Assembly (NCBI RefSeq): GCF_001426545.1
Contig: NZ_LMEZ01000001.1
Coordinates: 994,034 to 1,058,033, forward strand
Direction of reading: 5' to 3'
Source of the DNA: Mycobacterium sp. Root135
GTDB taxonomy: Bacteria; Actinomycetota; Actinomycetes; Mycobacteriales; Mycobacteriaceae
Length of the DNA: 64,000 nt
A program made the position numbers and the translations under genes. Each line of letters opens with the position of its first letter. Position 1 is the first letter of the stretch. The notes under the pieces were generated by a model. It was not told the origin of the DNA. It was given only the letters and a program-made list of their open reading frames with translations, and made no database searches. This document shows, piece by piece, positions 1 through 9,915 of the stretch.

Positions 1-1226
1 GCGGCTGGCGCCTCCGGCGACGCGGCACCCGGCACCTCGAGCCCCGTCAGCTGGGACTGCAGACCGGCAGGCTCGGTGGTGAACTGGTTGGTGGTCTTGT
101 TCCACGAGATCGCACCGCCATTGAACTTCTGGGTGACGACGTCCCCGTTCTCCGCCTGGTCGGCGGTGGGCGCGCCGAGCTCTCCGGTCGCACCGCCGAG
201 CTTCGTCCAGGCCGCGTTCATCGCCCCGCGGACGATCACGGCGCCGAAGTCCGGCGTCCAGAAGATCACCGGCTTGTCGGCGGCGGCGAAGCTGGCGATC
301 TTGCTCATCGGCGCCAGGCCGCCGTCGGTCTCGTTGCCGGTGGGGAATCCGAGATCACCCTCGGGTCCGCCGACGCTGTCGTACTTGGCCAGCACCTGGC
401 CGGTCAGGACGTTGGCGCCCGTCGCCGGGCTGTAGAAGATCTTGCCGCCGGCGTAGTTCTGTCCGGCGCCGTCGGATCCGATGGCGTACTGCTCGCCGTC
501 GGCAGCACCCAACGGCCCGAGCGGACCGCCCGCGGCACGGCGTGCCCCGGCAATGGCGGTCGTCACGTCGCCGGGGATCTCGAGTCCGGCGAGTTGCTCG
601 GCCAGCTCGGGCGGCGCGGTGGTGAACGCGTTCGTCTTCCGGTTCCACGTGACCTGGCCACCGGAAAACGTCTGGCTGACCTCGTCGCCGCTGTACGCCT
701 CGTCGTCGGTCGGGACGCCGAGCACACCGGCCGAACCGCCCAGCTTGTCCCAGGCGGCGTTGACGGCACCCCGAACCACCCGGGCGCCGGTGTCCGGCGT
801 CCAGAAGATCACCGGCCGATCGGCCGCGCTGAAGGTCGTGTTCCGGCTGCCGGGCGCCTTGCCGTCGCCCTCGTCGATCGTGGGAAAGCCCAGGTCGCCG
901 TCGGCGGGACCGCCCAACGCCTGATACTCGTCGAGGATCGCCCCGCTCATGGCGTGCGCACCGGTCTCGGGGGTGAAGAAGATCTTGCCGCCTGCGAAGT
1001 TCTGACCGAAGCCAGCTCCGATCGGATAGACGCCACCGTCCTTGATGCCGAGCGGTCCGGTGGGTCCGCCTCCCCCGTCCCAGGCTTGCGTGATGGCGGC
1101 GTCGGCGTCGCCATCCGGCGTCGCTGCCGCGAGGGGTGCGACGAGCAGGACGGCAGCCATCGCCGCGACGACGGCGATGCCTGCGCGCCCGATCGTCTTG
1201 CCCAGCCGGGTTCCAAGCCCCGTCAT
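1..1226 (-). CDS. Secreted LGFP-repeat protein (C-terminus beyond window)
   Basis: An exported, probably cell-wall-associated protein; LGFP repeats are thought to anchor actinobacterial proteins to the envelope. The ATG at 1226 follows a GGGAGG ribosome site eight bases away. Residues 1-35 form a signal peptide (hydrophobic AGIAVVAAMAAVLLVA, then an Ala-rich cleavage zone PLAAA). The mature part holds two similar modules of about 165 residues. Each has an LGFPT-type repeat (LGFPT near 112, LGVPT near 169, LGFPT near 290, LGAPT near 347) and the recurring strings FAGGKIF/YAGGKIF and PVIFWTPD. 408 residues are visible and the frame is still open at base 1. No catalytic domain is seen in this part; one could follow outside the window. 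Confidence 0.88.
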   Translation of the reverse strand, partial: MTGLGTRLGKTIGRAGIAVVAAMAAVLLVAPLAAATPDGDADAAITQAWDGGGGPTGPLGIKDGGVYPIGAGFGQNFAGGKIFFTPETGAHAMSGAILDEYQALGGPADGDLGFPTIDEGDGKAPGSRNTTFSAADRPVIFWTPDTGARVVRGAVNAAWDKLGGSAGVLGVPTDDEAYSGDEVSQTFSGGQVTWNRKTNAFTTAPPELAEQLAGLEIPGDVTTAIAGARRAAGGPLGPLGAADGEQYAIGSDGAGQNYAGGKIFYSPATGANVLTGQVLAKYDSVGGPEGDLGFPTGNETDGGLAPMSKIASFAAADKPVIFWTPDFGAVIVRGAMNAAWTKLGGATGELGAPTADQAENGDVVTQKFNGGAISWNKTTNQFTTEPAGLQSQLTGLEVPGAASPEAPA

Positions 1227-1375
1227 TGCGTGTCCTCCCAAGCAGCTGCGCCGAACTCCTGTGAGTTCCGCGTGCGTCAACTCTGCGTCAGTCGACGTCC
1301 ATCTTGAGGGATATCCAACCCGTCGGACACTGTGTCGCGCCAACGGGCCGGTCGAACACGGGGTGGTCGGGACGC

Positions 1376-2536
1376 TTAGACGCCCAGGCTCCTGCCGATG
1401 ATTTCCTTCATGATCTCCGTCGTTCCGCCGTAGATCGTCTGGATGCGGGCGTCGAGGAAGGCCCGCGCCACCGGGTATTCGCGCATGTAGCCGTAGCCGC
1501 CGTGCAGCTGCAGGCAACGGTCGTTGAGCTTCACCTGGGCCTCGGTGGCGTACCACTTCGCCATGGCGGCCTGCTCGACGGTCAGCTTCTCGTCGAGGTG
1601 CAGTTTGACGAAGTCGTCGACCATGATGCGCACCACCGTGGCCTCGGTCGCCAGTTCGGCCAGCAGGAACCTGCTGTTCTGGAAGCTGCCGATGGGCTTG
1701 CCGAACGCCTTGCGGTCCTTGGTGTACTGCAGCGTCTGGTCGAGAACGGCTTCCATTCCGGCGGCGGCCATGACGGCGATGCTGATGCGTTCCTGGGGAA
1801 GGTTCTGCATCAGGTAGACGAAGCCGGACCCCTCCTCGCCGAGCAGGTTCTCGGCGGGCACGTGCACGTCGGTGAACGACAACTCAGCGGTGTCCTGCGC
1901 TTCGAGACCGATCTTGTCGAGGTGGCGGCCGCGCTCGAAGCCTGCCATTCCGCGCTCGACGACCAGCAGCGAGAAGCCGAGGGCGCCCTTCTCGGGATCG
2001 GTGCACGCGACGACGATGACGAGGTCGGCGTGAATGCCGTTGGTGATGAACGTCTTCGAACCGTTGAGGATCCAGCTGCCGTCCTCCTGCTTGACGGCGC
2101 GGGTCTTGATGCCCTGCAGGTCGCTGCCGGTGCCGGGCTCGGTCATGGCGATGGCCGTGATGTATTCGCCGGAACAGAACCCGGGCAGCCAGCGCTGCTT
2201 CTGCTCCTCGGTGGTCAAGCGCAGGAAGTAGGGCGCCATGACGTCGTTCTGCAGCGAGAATCCCAGTCCGCTGTAGCGGCCGGCGGAGGTCTCCTCGGTG
2301 ACGATGACGTTGTAGCGGAAGTCGTCGTTGCCGCCGCCGCCGTACTCCTCGGGCACGGCCATGCCGAGGAAGCCCTGCTTGCCTGCCTCCAGCCACACCT
2401 GCCGGTCGACGATCTTGTTCTTCTCCCACTCGTCGTGGAACGGCGCGACGTGGCGCTCCAGGAACCCGCGGTAGGACTCGCGGAACATGTCGTGCTCTGG
2501 CTCGAACATCGTGCGGTCGTACTTGACGGCGCCCAT
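1376..2536 (-). CDS. fadE20: Acyl-CoA dehydrogenase, FadE20-like
   Basis: FAD-dependent alpha,beta-dehydrogenation of acyl-CoA in fatty-acid beta-oxidation, cytosolic. The 386 residues match the family length. FAD-site segments MTEPGTGSDL (131-140) and TFITNG (162-167) are present, with the C-terminal LHGGYGY (344-350) and IYGGTTEIMKE (368-378). The latter has Gly where medium-chain enzymes carry the catalytic Glu (YEGT). As in long-chain/isovaleryl-type enzymes, the base is probably Glu262 in the segment GMEAV. ATG at 2536 is preferred over upstream in-frame starts because GGAGGT lies six bases before it. It is divergent from the molybdoenzyme at 2670, and the shared intergenic region holds a palindrome at 2588-2601. 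Confidence 0.9.
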   Translation of the reverse strand: MGAVKYDRTMFEPEHDMFRESYRGFLERHVAPFHDEWEKNKIVDRQVWLEAGKQGFLGMAVPEEYGGGGNDDFRYNVIVTEETSAGRYSGLGFSLQNDVMAPYFLRLTTEEQKQRWLPGFCSGEYITAIAMTEPGTGSDLQGIKTRAVKQEDGSWILNGSKTFITNGIHADLVIVVACTDPEKGALGFSLLVVERGMAGFERGRHLDKIGLEAQDTAELSFTDVHVPAENLLGEEGSGFVYLMQNLPQERISIAVMAAAGMEAVLDQTLQYTKDRKAFGKPIGSFQNSRFLLAELATEATVVRIMVDDFVKLHLDEKLTVEQAAMAKWYATEAQVKLNDRCLQLHGGYGYMREYPVARAFLDARIQTIYGGTTEIMKEIIGRSLGV

Positions 2537-2587
2537 GGATGACCTCCGGATCGGCGAAGCGGGATTTGCCATCGACGATATACCACC

Positions 2588-2601
2588 CAACCGGATGGTT
2601 G
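2588..2601. promoter_or_regulatory. Candidate operator CAACCGGATGGTTG
   Basis: An inverted repeat with arms CAACC/GGTTG and a four-base spacer lies 52 bases upstream of the acyl-CoA dehydrogenase start and 69 bases upstream of the divergent molybdoenzyme start. Size and placement suit a TetR-type repressor of fatty-acid genes. No regulator gene is adjacent. Confidence 0.35.
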
Positions 2602-2669
2602 ACACCCGTCGACCGCGTGGCGCGACGGTGCGCCCTCGTGCGGCGGCGCGGCACCTTAAGATCGGCGCA

Positions 2670-4985
2670 ATGGCGAAGCCTTCGACGTCACTCACCCACT
2701 GGGGTGCGTTCACCGCCGACGTCCGCGACGGCGACATCGCCTCGGTTGCGCCGTTCGCCGCCGACGCCGACCCGTCACCGCTACTCGGCAATCTCGCCGG
2801 CTCGATTCGGCACCGGTCGCGGGTCGAGACGCCCGCCATCCGCCGCGGTTGGCTCCAGGACGGTCCCGGCCCCACCTCCCGGCGCGGGTCCGACGAGTTC
2901 GTCGCGGTGTCCTGGGACGAGCTCACCGAACGCCTCGCCGACGAACTTCGCCGCATCGTCGACGTGCACGGCAACGAGGCGATCTACGGCGGGTCCTACG
3001 GATGGGCCAGCGCCGGCCGCTTCCACCACGCCCAGAGTCAGGTGCACAGGTTCCTGAAACTGCTTGGCGGATACACCTTCTCGCGTCACTCCTACAGCCT
3101 GGGCGCGACCGGTGTCATCATGCCGCGCGTCGTCGGCACCCACGACGACCTCTTCCAACGCTCCACGGCATGGGACGTCGTCGCCGAGGACACCGAGCTG
3201 ATCGTGAGCTTCGGCGGAGTCGGGGTGAAGAACTCGGCCGTCAACGCAGGCGGCACCACCGAGCACCCGACCCGGGGCGCGTTGCAACGGCTGCGTGACC
3301 GAGGCGGACGGATCGTGTCGATCAGCCCGTTGCGGGACGACACCACCGGCGACTGCGAGTGGTTGGCACCGATACCGGGGACTGACGTCGCCATCATGCT
3401 GGGCCTGGCGCACGTCCTGGCCACCGAGGGGCTGGCCGACCGCGAATTCCTCGCCACGCATTGCACGGGCTATTCACGGTTCGAGCGGTACCTCCTTGGC
3501 CTCGACGACGGCGTCGCCAAGTCGCCGGGGTGGGCGGCCGAGATCAGCGGACTGCCCGCCGAGACCCTGGTCGCGCTGGCCCGCCGGATGGCCGACTCAC
3601 GCACGATGGTGATGGTGAGCTGGTCGCTGCAGCGGGTCCGCTACGGCGAACAAGCTCCCTGGATGGGGCTGACGCTCGCCGCGATGCTCGGTCAGATCGG
3701 GGTGCCGGGAGGCGGTTTCGGCCACGGCTACGGCTCGCAGAACGAAGTCGGCATGGCACCGATCCGCTGCCGGTTGCCAACGTTTCCCCAAGGCGCCAAT
3801 CCCGTCGAGACCTTCATCCCGGTGGCCGCGGTCAGCGACATGTTGCTTCACCCCGGCGAGCAGTTCGACTACAACGGCCGCACGCTCACCTATCCGGACG
3901 TCAAGTGCGTGTACTGGGCGGGCGGCAACCCGTTCCACCATCACCAGAATCTCCCCCGGCTGCGGCGGGCGCTGGGGCGGGTCGACACCGTGGTGGTGCA
4001 CGACCCCTACTGGACGGCGATGGCCAAGCACGCCGACGTCGTCGTACCGTCCACCACGCCCTTCGAACGCGACGACTACTCGGGTTCGCGCAACGATCCG
4101 CGGTTGATGGCGATGCCCGCCCTTGCCGAGCCGTACGCGCAGTCACGCGACGACTACGCGACGTTCGCGGCGATGGCCCGTCGGCTGGGTTTCGGCGACC
4201 AGTTCACCGAGGGGCGCACCGCAGGCGAGTGGCTGGTGCACCTGTACGAAAAGTGGTCGGCAGAGGTCGATTTCGAGGTGCCGACGTTCGACGAGTTCTG
4301 GGCAGCGGGGCACCTGGTGCTACCCACCGACACCGGACTCTCGCTGCTTGCCGACTTCCGGGCCGACCCGGTCGCCCACCGACTCGCAACCCCCAGTGGG
4401 CGCATCGAGATCTTCTCCGACGACATCGACGGATTCGGCTACGACGACTGCGCGGGTCATCCCACGTGGTACGAGCCGCAGGAGTGGTTGAGCGGTCCGC
4501 GCGCAGCGGCGTATCCGCTGCATCTGCTGGCCAATCAACCTGCGACGCGGTTGCACGGGCAACTCGACGGCGGCAAGACCAGCCTGGACTCGAAGATTCA
4601 GGGGCGCGAACCCATTCGCATGCATCCCGACGACGCCAGGAGTCGCGGCGTGTCCGCCGGCGAGGTGGTGCGGGTGTTCAACGACCGCGGGTCGTGCCTG
4701 GCCGGCGTCGTCGTCGACGACGGGCTGCGCCGCGGTGTCGTCCAGTTGTCGACCGGCGCCTGGTATGACCCAGAAGATCCGGCCGACCCGGACGCGATGT
4801 GCGTGCACGGCAACCCCAACGTCCTCACCGCGGACGTCGGAACGTCGTCGTTGGCCAAGGGCTGCACCGGCGCTCACGTGCTGGTGGAGGTCGAGAAGTT
4901 CGACCGACCGTTGCCGCCGGTGCGGGCACACGAGCCGCCGACGATCGTCGGGCGACCGAATGGCCGCCCGACGGTCGAACGCTAA
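2670..4985 (+). CDS. bisC: Molybdopterin-dependent oxidoreductase, BisC/TorA type
   Basis: DMSO-reductase-superfamily molybdoenzyme of 771 residues. The closest family type is biotin sulfoxide/TMAO reductase, which reduces S- or N-oxides with a bis-MGD cofactor. The N-terminus begins directly with a substrate-domain segment (THWGAF) and lacks the Cys motif for an Fe-S cluster, as in BisC/TorA. SRHSYSLGATG carries the likely Mo-ligand serine, and the C-terminal molybdopterin dinucleotide-binding domain starts near residue 610 (LLANQPATRLHGQ). No Tat signal is seen, so it is probably cytoplasmic like BisC. ATG at 2670 starts the family-conserved sequence; the frame is open further upstream but that part overlaps the divergent dehydrogenase. 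The true substrate cannot be read from sequence. Confidence 0.82.
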   Translation: MAKPSTSLTHWGAFTADVRDGDIASVAPFAADADPSPLLGNLAGSIRHRSRVETPAIRRGWLQDGPGPTSRRGSDEFVAVSWDELTERLADELRRIVDVHGNEAIYGGSYGWASAGRFHHAQSQVHRFLKLLGGYTFSRHSYSLGATGVIMPRVVGTHDDLFQRSTAWDVVAEDTELIVSFGGVGVKNSAVNAGGTTEHPTRGALQRLRDRGGRIVSISPLRDDTTGDCEWLAPIPGTDVAIMLGLAHVLATEGLADREFLATHCTGYSRFERYLLGLDDGVAKSPGWAAEISGLPAETLVALARRMADSRTMVMVSWSLQRVRYGEQAPWMGLTLAAMLGQIGVPGGGFGHGYGSQNEVGMAPIRCRLPTFPQGANPVETFIPVAAVSDMLLHPGEQFDYNGRTLTYPDVKCVYWAGGNPFHHHQNLPRLRRALGRVDTVVVHDPYWTAMAKHADVVVPSTTPFERDDYSGSRNDPRLMAMPALAEPYAQSRDDYATFAAMARRLGFGDQFTEGRTAGEWLVHLYEKWSAEVDFEVPTFDEFWAAGHLVLPTDTGLSLLADFRADPVAHRLATPSGRIEIFSDDIDGFGYDDCAGHPTWYEPQEWLSGPRAAAYPLHLLANQPATRLHGQLDGGKTSLDSKIQGREPIRMHPDDARSRGVSAGEVVRVFNDRGSCLAGVVVDDGLRRGVVQLSTGAWYDPEDPADPDAMCVHGNPNVLTADVGTSSLAKGCTGAHVLVEVEKFDRPLPPVRAHEPPTIVGRPNGRPTVER

Positions 4986-4988
4986 ACG

Positions 4989-6383
4989 CTAGGAGCTGGT
5001 CTGGGCCCGACCCGAGCCGGCGGACCTGGGGCGACGGGGACCGCCGCCGCGACGGGCGCCACCGCTGGAGGCACCCGGTCGACCACCGGCAGCGTTGCCG
5101 CGGAACGGGGAGCCGTTGCCGCGGCCGGAGCCACCGGTGCTGCGGCCTCCGCCGCCACCACCACGCGACGGCGGCGTGGCCGGACGCACGGGGGGCTCGC
5201 GGTGCGGTGCGATTTCGCCGACGAGCTCGATGACGCTCGCCGAGTCGGCACGCACCTGTTGCGGCGCCGCCGTGATGCCGGCCTTGCGCAGCAACTGCTG
5301 GGTGTCCCTGCGCTGCTCGGGCAGGACCACGGTCACGACGTCGCCTGCGCTGCCGGCACGCGCGGTACGACCGGAGCGGTGCAGGTACGCCTTGTGCTCG
5401 ACGGGCGGGTCGACGTGCACGACCAGCTGGACGTCGTCGACGTGGACGCCGCGCGCGGCGATGTCGGTCGCGACGAGAACGCGTGCGTCACCCGAGCTGA
5501 AGGCCGCGAGGTTGCGGTCGCGGGCCGGCTGAGACAGGTTGCCGTGCAGGTCGACTGACGGAACTCCCGCGTCGGTGAGCTGCTTGGCGAGCTTGCGCGC
5601 CTGATGCTTGGTGCGCATGAACAGGATTCGACGACCGGTACCCGAGGCGAGCAGGTGCACCAGCTGCGACTTCTCGGCTGCGCCGGAGACGTGAAAGACG
5701 TGGTGTGTCATGGCAACCGGCGGCGCGTCGACCTCGTCGACCGAGTGGGTGACGGGGTTGTGCAGGAAGCGGTTGACGAGCTTGTCGACGCCGTTGTCCA
5801 GGGTGGCCGAGAAGAGCAGCCGCTGTCCGTTGGGCGGGGTGGCGGCCAGGATGCGCGTCACGCCGGGCAGGAAGCCGAGGTCGGCCATGTGGTCGGCCTC
5901 GTCGAGCACGGTGATCTGCACGGCGTCCAGCGCGATGTGGCGCTGCTTCATCAGGTCTTCGAGCCGGCCGGGGCAGGCGACGACGATGTCGACGCCGGCG
6001 CGCAGCGCGGACACCTGACGGCTCTGCGACACGCCACCGAAGATGGTGGTGACGTTCATGCCGAGCGCGGCGGCCAACGGCTCGATGACGGCCGTGATCT
6101 GGGTGGCGAGCTCACGGGTGGGCGCCAGGACCAGACCGGTCGGCTTGGACGGGCGACGCTGTCCGCCGGCGAGGCGCGCGACCAGCGGGATGGAGAAGGC
6201 GAGCGTCTTTCCGCTGCCGGTCTTTCCGCGACCCAGCACGTCGCGACCGGCGAGCGTGTCCGGCAGGGTGCCGGTCTGGATCGGGAACGGGCTGGCGATG
6301 CCCTGGTCGGCGAGGACGCGGCTGACGCGTTCCGGAACACCGAGGGATTCGAAGGTGGGTTCTCCGGGCAATGCTGAAGTCAT
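4989..6383 (-). CDS. DEAD-box ATP-dependent RNA helicase, RhlE-like
   Basis: RNA helicase of 464 residues, cytoplasmic, for RNA remodelling or degradation. Motifs in order: Q-motif SPFPIQ, Walker A GKTGSGKT, Ia PTRELA, Walker B DEAD, motif III SAT, then helicase_C with TDIAARG and HRSGRTAR. From about residue 385 the tail is a low-complexity basic Gly/Arg/Ser stretch (GGGGGGR, RGGGPRRPR), a usual RNA-binding tail in this family. The start at 6383 has GGAAAGG upstream. It ends three bases from the stop of the convergent molybdoenzyme. Upstream 6384-6662 is free of genes and contains short palindromes (6507-6519 AGTGCAATGCACT and a hairpin at 6538-6555) that could belong to its leader. Confidence 0.92.
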   Translation of the reverse strand: MTSALPGEPTFESLGVPERVSRVLADQGIASPFPIQTGTLPDTLAGRDVLGRGKTGSGKTLAFSIPLVARLAGGQRRPSKPTGLVLAPTRELATQITAVIEPLAAALGMNVTTIFGGVSQSRQVSALRAGVDIVVACPGRLEDLMKQRHIALDAVQITVLDEADHMADLGFLPGVTRILAATPPNGQRLLFSATLDNGVDKLVNRFLHNPVTHSVDEVDAPPVAMTHHVFHVSGAAEKSQLVHLLASGTGRRILFMRTKHQARKLAKQLTDAGVPSVDLHGNLSQPARDRNLAAFSSGDARVLVATDIAARGVHVDDVQLVVHVDPPVEHKAYLHRSGRTARAGSAGDVVTVVLPEQRRDTQQLLRKAGITAAPQQVRADSASVIELVGEIAPHREPPVRPATPPSRGGGGGGRSTGGSGRGNGSPFRGNAAGGRPGASSGGARRGGGPRRPRSAGSGRAQTSS

Positions 6384-6662
6384 GTGTGAAAGTGCCTTTC
6401 CGGCATGGGTGCGGCCGCGTCTGCGCTAGACGAAAGGGGTCAGGCGAATACGGGGCTCGATGGGCGAGATTGCCGGTGGGCAATATCGATCGCCGCGAGA
6501 AGAGCTAGTGCAATGCACTGATCGCCGGAATGCAGTGAGCCACGTCACTGTGGCTGAAGGCACCGGGAAGATCGAGCGTTCCACGACGTGTTGACGGCGC
6601 GAGGCGACGCCAACATTGACTCGAACTCTACCGCACTCCCGGGTCGTTACCGCCGTGGCGGC

Positions 6663-8060
6663 CTACAACGTGACGAAGTCGGCAAGCGCGGCCGCGAGTG
6701 CCGCCGGTACGCGCGCCTTCATCCGCGTGCCGGTTTCGGTGTGCTCGGTAGCGTCGACCCGTCCCTCGGCGTGCATCCGCGCGATGAGTTCGCCACGGTC
6801 GTACGGGATCGTGACGTCGACGGTGAGGTCGGTGGGCTCCACCATCTCGCTCATCCGACTACGCAACTGGTCGAGCCCGTCACCGGTGTGGGCCGAGACG
6901 AACACGGCGTCGGGCAGCGCGCGGCGCAACTGCGCCAGCCCGAAACCCGTCGCGGCGTCAGTCTTGTTGACCACCAACAACTCTGGCGGAGGCGCGATGT
7001 CGTACTCGCGTACCACCTCGTTGACCACCTCGCGGACCGCGTTGACCTGAGCCAGCGGGTTCACGTCGGAGCCGTCGATCACGTGGATCAACAGTTCGGC
7101 GTCGACGACTTCCTCGAGCGTGGACCGGAACGCCTCGACCAACTGGGTCGGCAGATGGCGGACGAATCCCACGGTGTCGGTAAGGACGAAGGGCCTGCCG
7201 TCTTCGAGATGTCCACGGCGCGTGGTGGGTTCGAGGGTGGCGAACAGTGCGTTCTCGACGAGCACCCCGGCGCCGGTGAGCGCGTTGAGCAGACTGGACT
7301 TGCCTGCGTTGGTGTAGCCGACGATGGCTATCGACGCCGCGTCGCTGCGCAGCCGGCGTCCGCGCTGGGTGTCGCGGATCTTCTTCATGTCCTTGATTTC
7401 GCGACGTAGCTTGGACATTCGTTCGCGGATCCGGCGTCGATCGGTCTCGATCTTCGTCTCGCCGGGTCCGCGGGTGCCCACGCCGCCACCGCTGCCGCCC
7501 GCGCCACCGCCCTGCCGTGACATCGACTCGCCCCAGCCGCGCAGCCTCGGCAGCATGTACTCCATTTGGGCGAAGGCGACCTGCGCCTTGCCCTCCGCGG
7601 AGGTGGCGTGCTGGGCGAAGATGTCGAGGATCAGCGCGGTGCGGTCGACGACCTTGACCTTGACGGCCTTCTCGAGCGCGTTGAGCTGTCCTGGGGTCAG
7701 CTCGCCGTCGCAGATGACGGTGTCGGCGCCGGTGGCCACGACGACGTCGCGGAGCTCCTTCGCCTTGCCGGAGCCGATGTAGGTTCCCGCGTCGGGTTTG
7801 TCGCGGCGCTGCACCATGCCTTCGAGCACCTCGGATCCCGCCGTCTCGGCGAGCGCGGCCAGTTCGGCCATGCTGGCGTCGGCGTCGGCGGCGGTGCCGT
7901 CGGTCCAGACGCCGACGAGGACCACTCGTTCGAGCCGGAGCTGGCGGTATTCGACTTCGGTGACGTCGGTCAGCTCGGTCGAGAGGCCGGCGACCCGGCG
8001 TAGCGCCGAACGGTCGTCGAGGTCGAGTTCGCCCGTGCTGGGCAGTCTGGGAGTTGTCAT
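6663..8060 (-). CDS. hflX: Ribosome-associated GTPase HflX
   Basis: HflX GTPase of 465 residues; the family splits stalled or heat-damaged ribosomes. The N-terminal HflX domain carries DADASMAELAALAETAG, followed by the glycine-rich linker GGGAGGSGGGVG and the conserved GPGETKIETDRR. The G domain has G1 GYTNAGKS, G3 DTVGF and G4 NKTD. ATG at 8060 starts MTTPRLP; an in-frame GTG at 8096 would add 12 residues and is less likely. It lies 51 bases downstream of dapF, the last of a four-gene run (LigB-like, miaA, dapF, hflX) conserved in mycobacteria. Confidence 0.93.
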   Translation of the reverse strand: MTTPRLPSTGELDLDDRSALRRVAGLSTELTDVTEVEYRQLRLERVVLVGVWTDGTAADADASMAELAALAETAGSEVLEGMVQRRDKPDAGTYIGSGKAKELRDVVVATGADTVICDGELTPGQLNALEKAVKVKVVDRTALILDIFAQHATSAEGKAQVAFAQMEYMLPRLRGWGESMSRQGGGAGGSGGGVGTRGPGETKIETDRRRIRERMSKLRREIKDMKKIRDTQRGRRLRSDAASIAIVGYTNAGKSSLLNALTGAGVLVENALFATLEPTTRRGHLEDGRPFVLTDTVGFVRHLPTQLVEAFRSTLEEVVDAELLIHVIDGSDVNPLAQVNAVREVVNEVVREYDIAPPPELLVVNKTDAATGFGLAQLRRALPDAVFVSAHTGDGLDQLRSRMSEMVEPTDLTVDVTIPYDRGELIARMHAEGRVDATEHTETGTRMKARVPAALAAALADFVTL

Positions 8061-8111
8061 GTGGTTGGAGATATTGCCCCTTTTAGGTGGTGTCACGCAT
8101 TCGAATATTTT

Positions 8112-8987
8112 TCACAGCTGGGCTCGCCACCAGTCGTCGGACAGCTCGCCCTGGGCCACCATCACCGATGGTCCGCGCAGATAGCTGGTGGTGTCGGTGA
8201 TCGTCACGGTGACCTGGCCACCGGGTATCCGCACGGCGAGGGTGCCCGTCTCGGCGCCCTGGTGGCGCAGCGCCGCGACCGCGGCGGCGACGGTTCCCGT
8301 TCCGCAGGAACGGGTTTCGCCAACTCCGCGCTCGTGTACGCGCATCGTCACGCGGCCGTCGACCGGGGCGGTCAGCACCTCGACGTTCACGCCGTCGGGG
8401 AATTGCGCGGCGTCGAACGACACCGGCGCGGCGACGTCGAGGGCGGCGAGTTCCGCGTCGGTCAGGGTCCCGTCGACGCAGGCGAGGTGGGGATTTCCGA
8501 CGTCGACGGCCAGTCCGTGGAACTCACGTCCACCCGCTCCCCCGACGACGGCCGATCCGGTACCGAACTGATTGGCCTTGCCCATGTCCACCGTGACGTC
8601 GGCCGACAGGTCCGTGACGTCGCGCAGGACGACCTGGCGCGGGCCTGCCAACGAGCCGACGACGAACTCGTCGCGCTGTTCGAGCCCGCTGACCCGCAGG
8701 TAGTGGGCGAACACGCGGACCCCGTTGCCGCACATCTGGGCGACGGATCCGTCGGCGTTGCGGTAGTCCATGTACCAGTCGTCCGCCCCGAGGCCCTCGG
8801 GCGTCCGGTCGAACACCCCGGCGGCCAGGGCGGCGTCGGCCGTGGTGACCCTCAGGACGCCGTCGGCTCCGAGACCGCGGCGGCGGTCGCACAGCGCCGA
8901 CACGGCGTCCGGGGTCAGCGCCAGGCGGGCACCGACGTCGGGCAGCACGACGAAGTCGTTCTCCGTACCGTGCCCCTTCGCGAACAT
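8112..8987 (-). CDS. dapF: Diaminopimelate epimerase
   Basis: Converts LL- to meso-diaminopimelate for lysine and peptidoglycan. The 291 residues are near the usual length. Both catalytic cysteines are visible in QMCGNGVR and RSCGTGT, and [12 protein letters not shown] is the classical N-terminus. The start is ATG 8987; a GTG directly before it (8990) is an equal possibility, and AACAGG precedes both. It begins seven bases after miaA stops, so the two are cotranscribed. dapA and dapB are also in this window, on the same strand but in separate operons. Confidence 0.95.
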   Translation of the reverse strand: MFAKGHGTENDFVVLPDVGARLALTPDAVSALCDRRRGLGADGVLRVTTADAALAAGVFDRTPEGLGADDWYMDYRNADGSVAQMCGNGVRVFAHYLRVSGLEQRDEFVVGSLAGPRQVVLRDVTDLSADVTVDMGKANQFGTGSAVVGGAGGREFHGLAVDVGNPHLACVDGTLTDAELAALDVAAPVSFDAAQFPDGVNVEVLTAPVDGRVTMRVHERGVGETRSCGTGTVAAAVAALRHQGAETGTLAVRIPGGQVTVTITDTTSYLRGPSVMVAQGELSDDWWRAQL

Positions 8988-8994
8988 CACCTGT

Positions 8995-9915
8995 TCAGGA
9001 TACGTGTTGGCATATTCGGAGGACGGCGTCGACGTTGTCGGGGTCGGACCCGTCGAGCCAATGCGTGCGGTGGTCGCGGCGGAACCACGAGCGTTGCCTG
9101 CGCACGTAGCGTCTGGTCCCGATGAAGGTGCGTTCCCTAGCCTCGGCGATCGCGGCGTCCCCTCCCCCGTCGGCGAGTGCGTCAAGCACCTGCGCGTAGC
9201 CCAGGGCACGCGAGGCCGTGACCCCCTCGCGGAGGCCGCGTTCCCGCAGTGCCGTCACCTCGTCGACGAGACCGTCGTCGAACATCGCGTCGGTTCTGCG
9301 CTGCAGCCGTTCGTCGAGACGTTCGGTGTCCCAATCCAATCCGATGATCACGGTGTCCCAGCGGGGTTCGCCGATCGTGGGTGCGCTCGCGGCGAACGGT
9401 TGACCGGTCAGCTCCACCACCTCCAGTGCACGCACGATGCGACGGCCGTCGGTCGGCAGGATCGACGCGGCCCCATCGGCGTCGACGACGGCCAGCTCCT
9501 GGTGCAGGGCGGCGACGCCGACGTCGGCGAGCCTGGCCTCCCAGCGCGCCCGCACGTCGGGGTCGGTTGCCGGGAACGCCCACTCGTCGAGCAGGGATTG
9601 GACGTACAACATCGACCCGCCGACGATCAGCGGTACCGCCCCGCGGCCGAGGATGGCCTCGACGTCGCCGGTGGCGGCGCCCTGATACCGGCCGACCGTC
9701 GCGGTCTCGGTGACGTCGAGCACGTCGAGCTGGTGGTGCGGGATCCCGCGCCGCTCGGCGACCGGCAGCTTCGCGGTGCCGACGTCCATCCCGCGGTAGA
9801 GCTGCATGGCGTCGGCGTTGACGATCTCACCGCCCAGCCGCTCGGCCAGGTCCAGCGCCAGGGCACTCTTGCCCGTCCCGGTCGGCCCGATGACGGCGAT
9901 GGGGCGAATCGTCAC
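8995..9915 (-). CDS. miaA: tRNA dimethylallyltransferase
   Basis: Adds the isopentenyl group to A37 of tRNAs reading UNN codons, the substrate later thiomethylated by MiaB (also in this window). It has 306 residues with P-loop GPTGTGKS (10-17), [15 protein letters not shown] and the C-terminal [17 protein letters not shown]-binding segment. The GTG start at 9915 overlaps the stop of the upstream LigB-like gene by four bases (GTGA), implying translational coupling. The frame stays open upstream inside that gene, but homology begins at this GTG. Confidence 0.95.
   Translation of the reverse strand: MTIRPIAVIGPTGTGKSALALDLAERLGGEIVNADAMQLYRGMDVGTAKLPVAERRGIPHHQLDVLDVTETATVGRYQGAATGDVEAILGRGAVPLIVGGSMLYVQSLLDEWAFPATDPDVRARWEARLADVGVAALHQELAVVDADGAASILPTDGRRIVRALEVVELTGQPFAASAPTIGEPRWDTVIIGLDWDTERLDERLQRRTDAMFDDGLVDEVTALRERGLREGVTASRALGYAQVLDALADGGGDAAIAEARERTFIGTRRYVRRQRSWFRRDHRTHWLDGSDPDNVDAVLRICQHVS

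Noticed and set aside
2487..2669. Upstream extension of the molybdoenzyme frame starting at 2487
   Set aside because: It would overlap the divergent dehydrogenase start and the shared promoter region, and the added sequence is not like the family N-terminus.
6507..6555. Riboswitch or cold-shock leader for the helicase
   Set aside because: Only two short palindromes are visible, with no conserved aptamer or cold-shock box that I can recognise.
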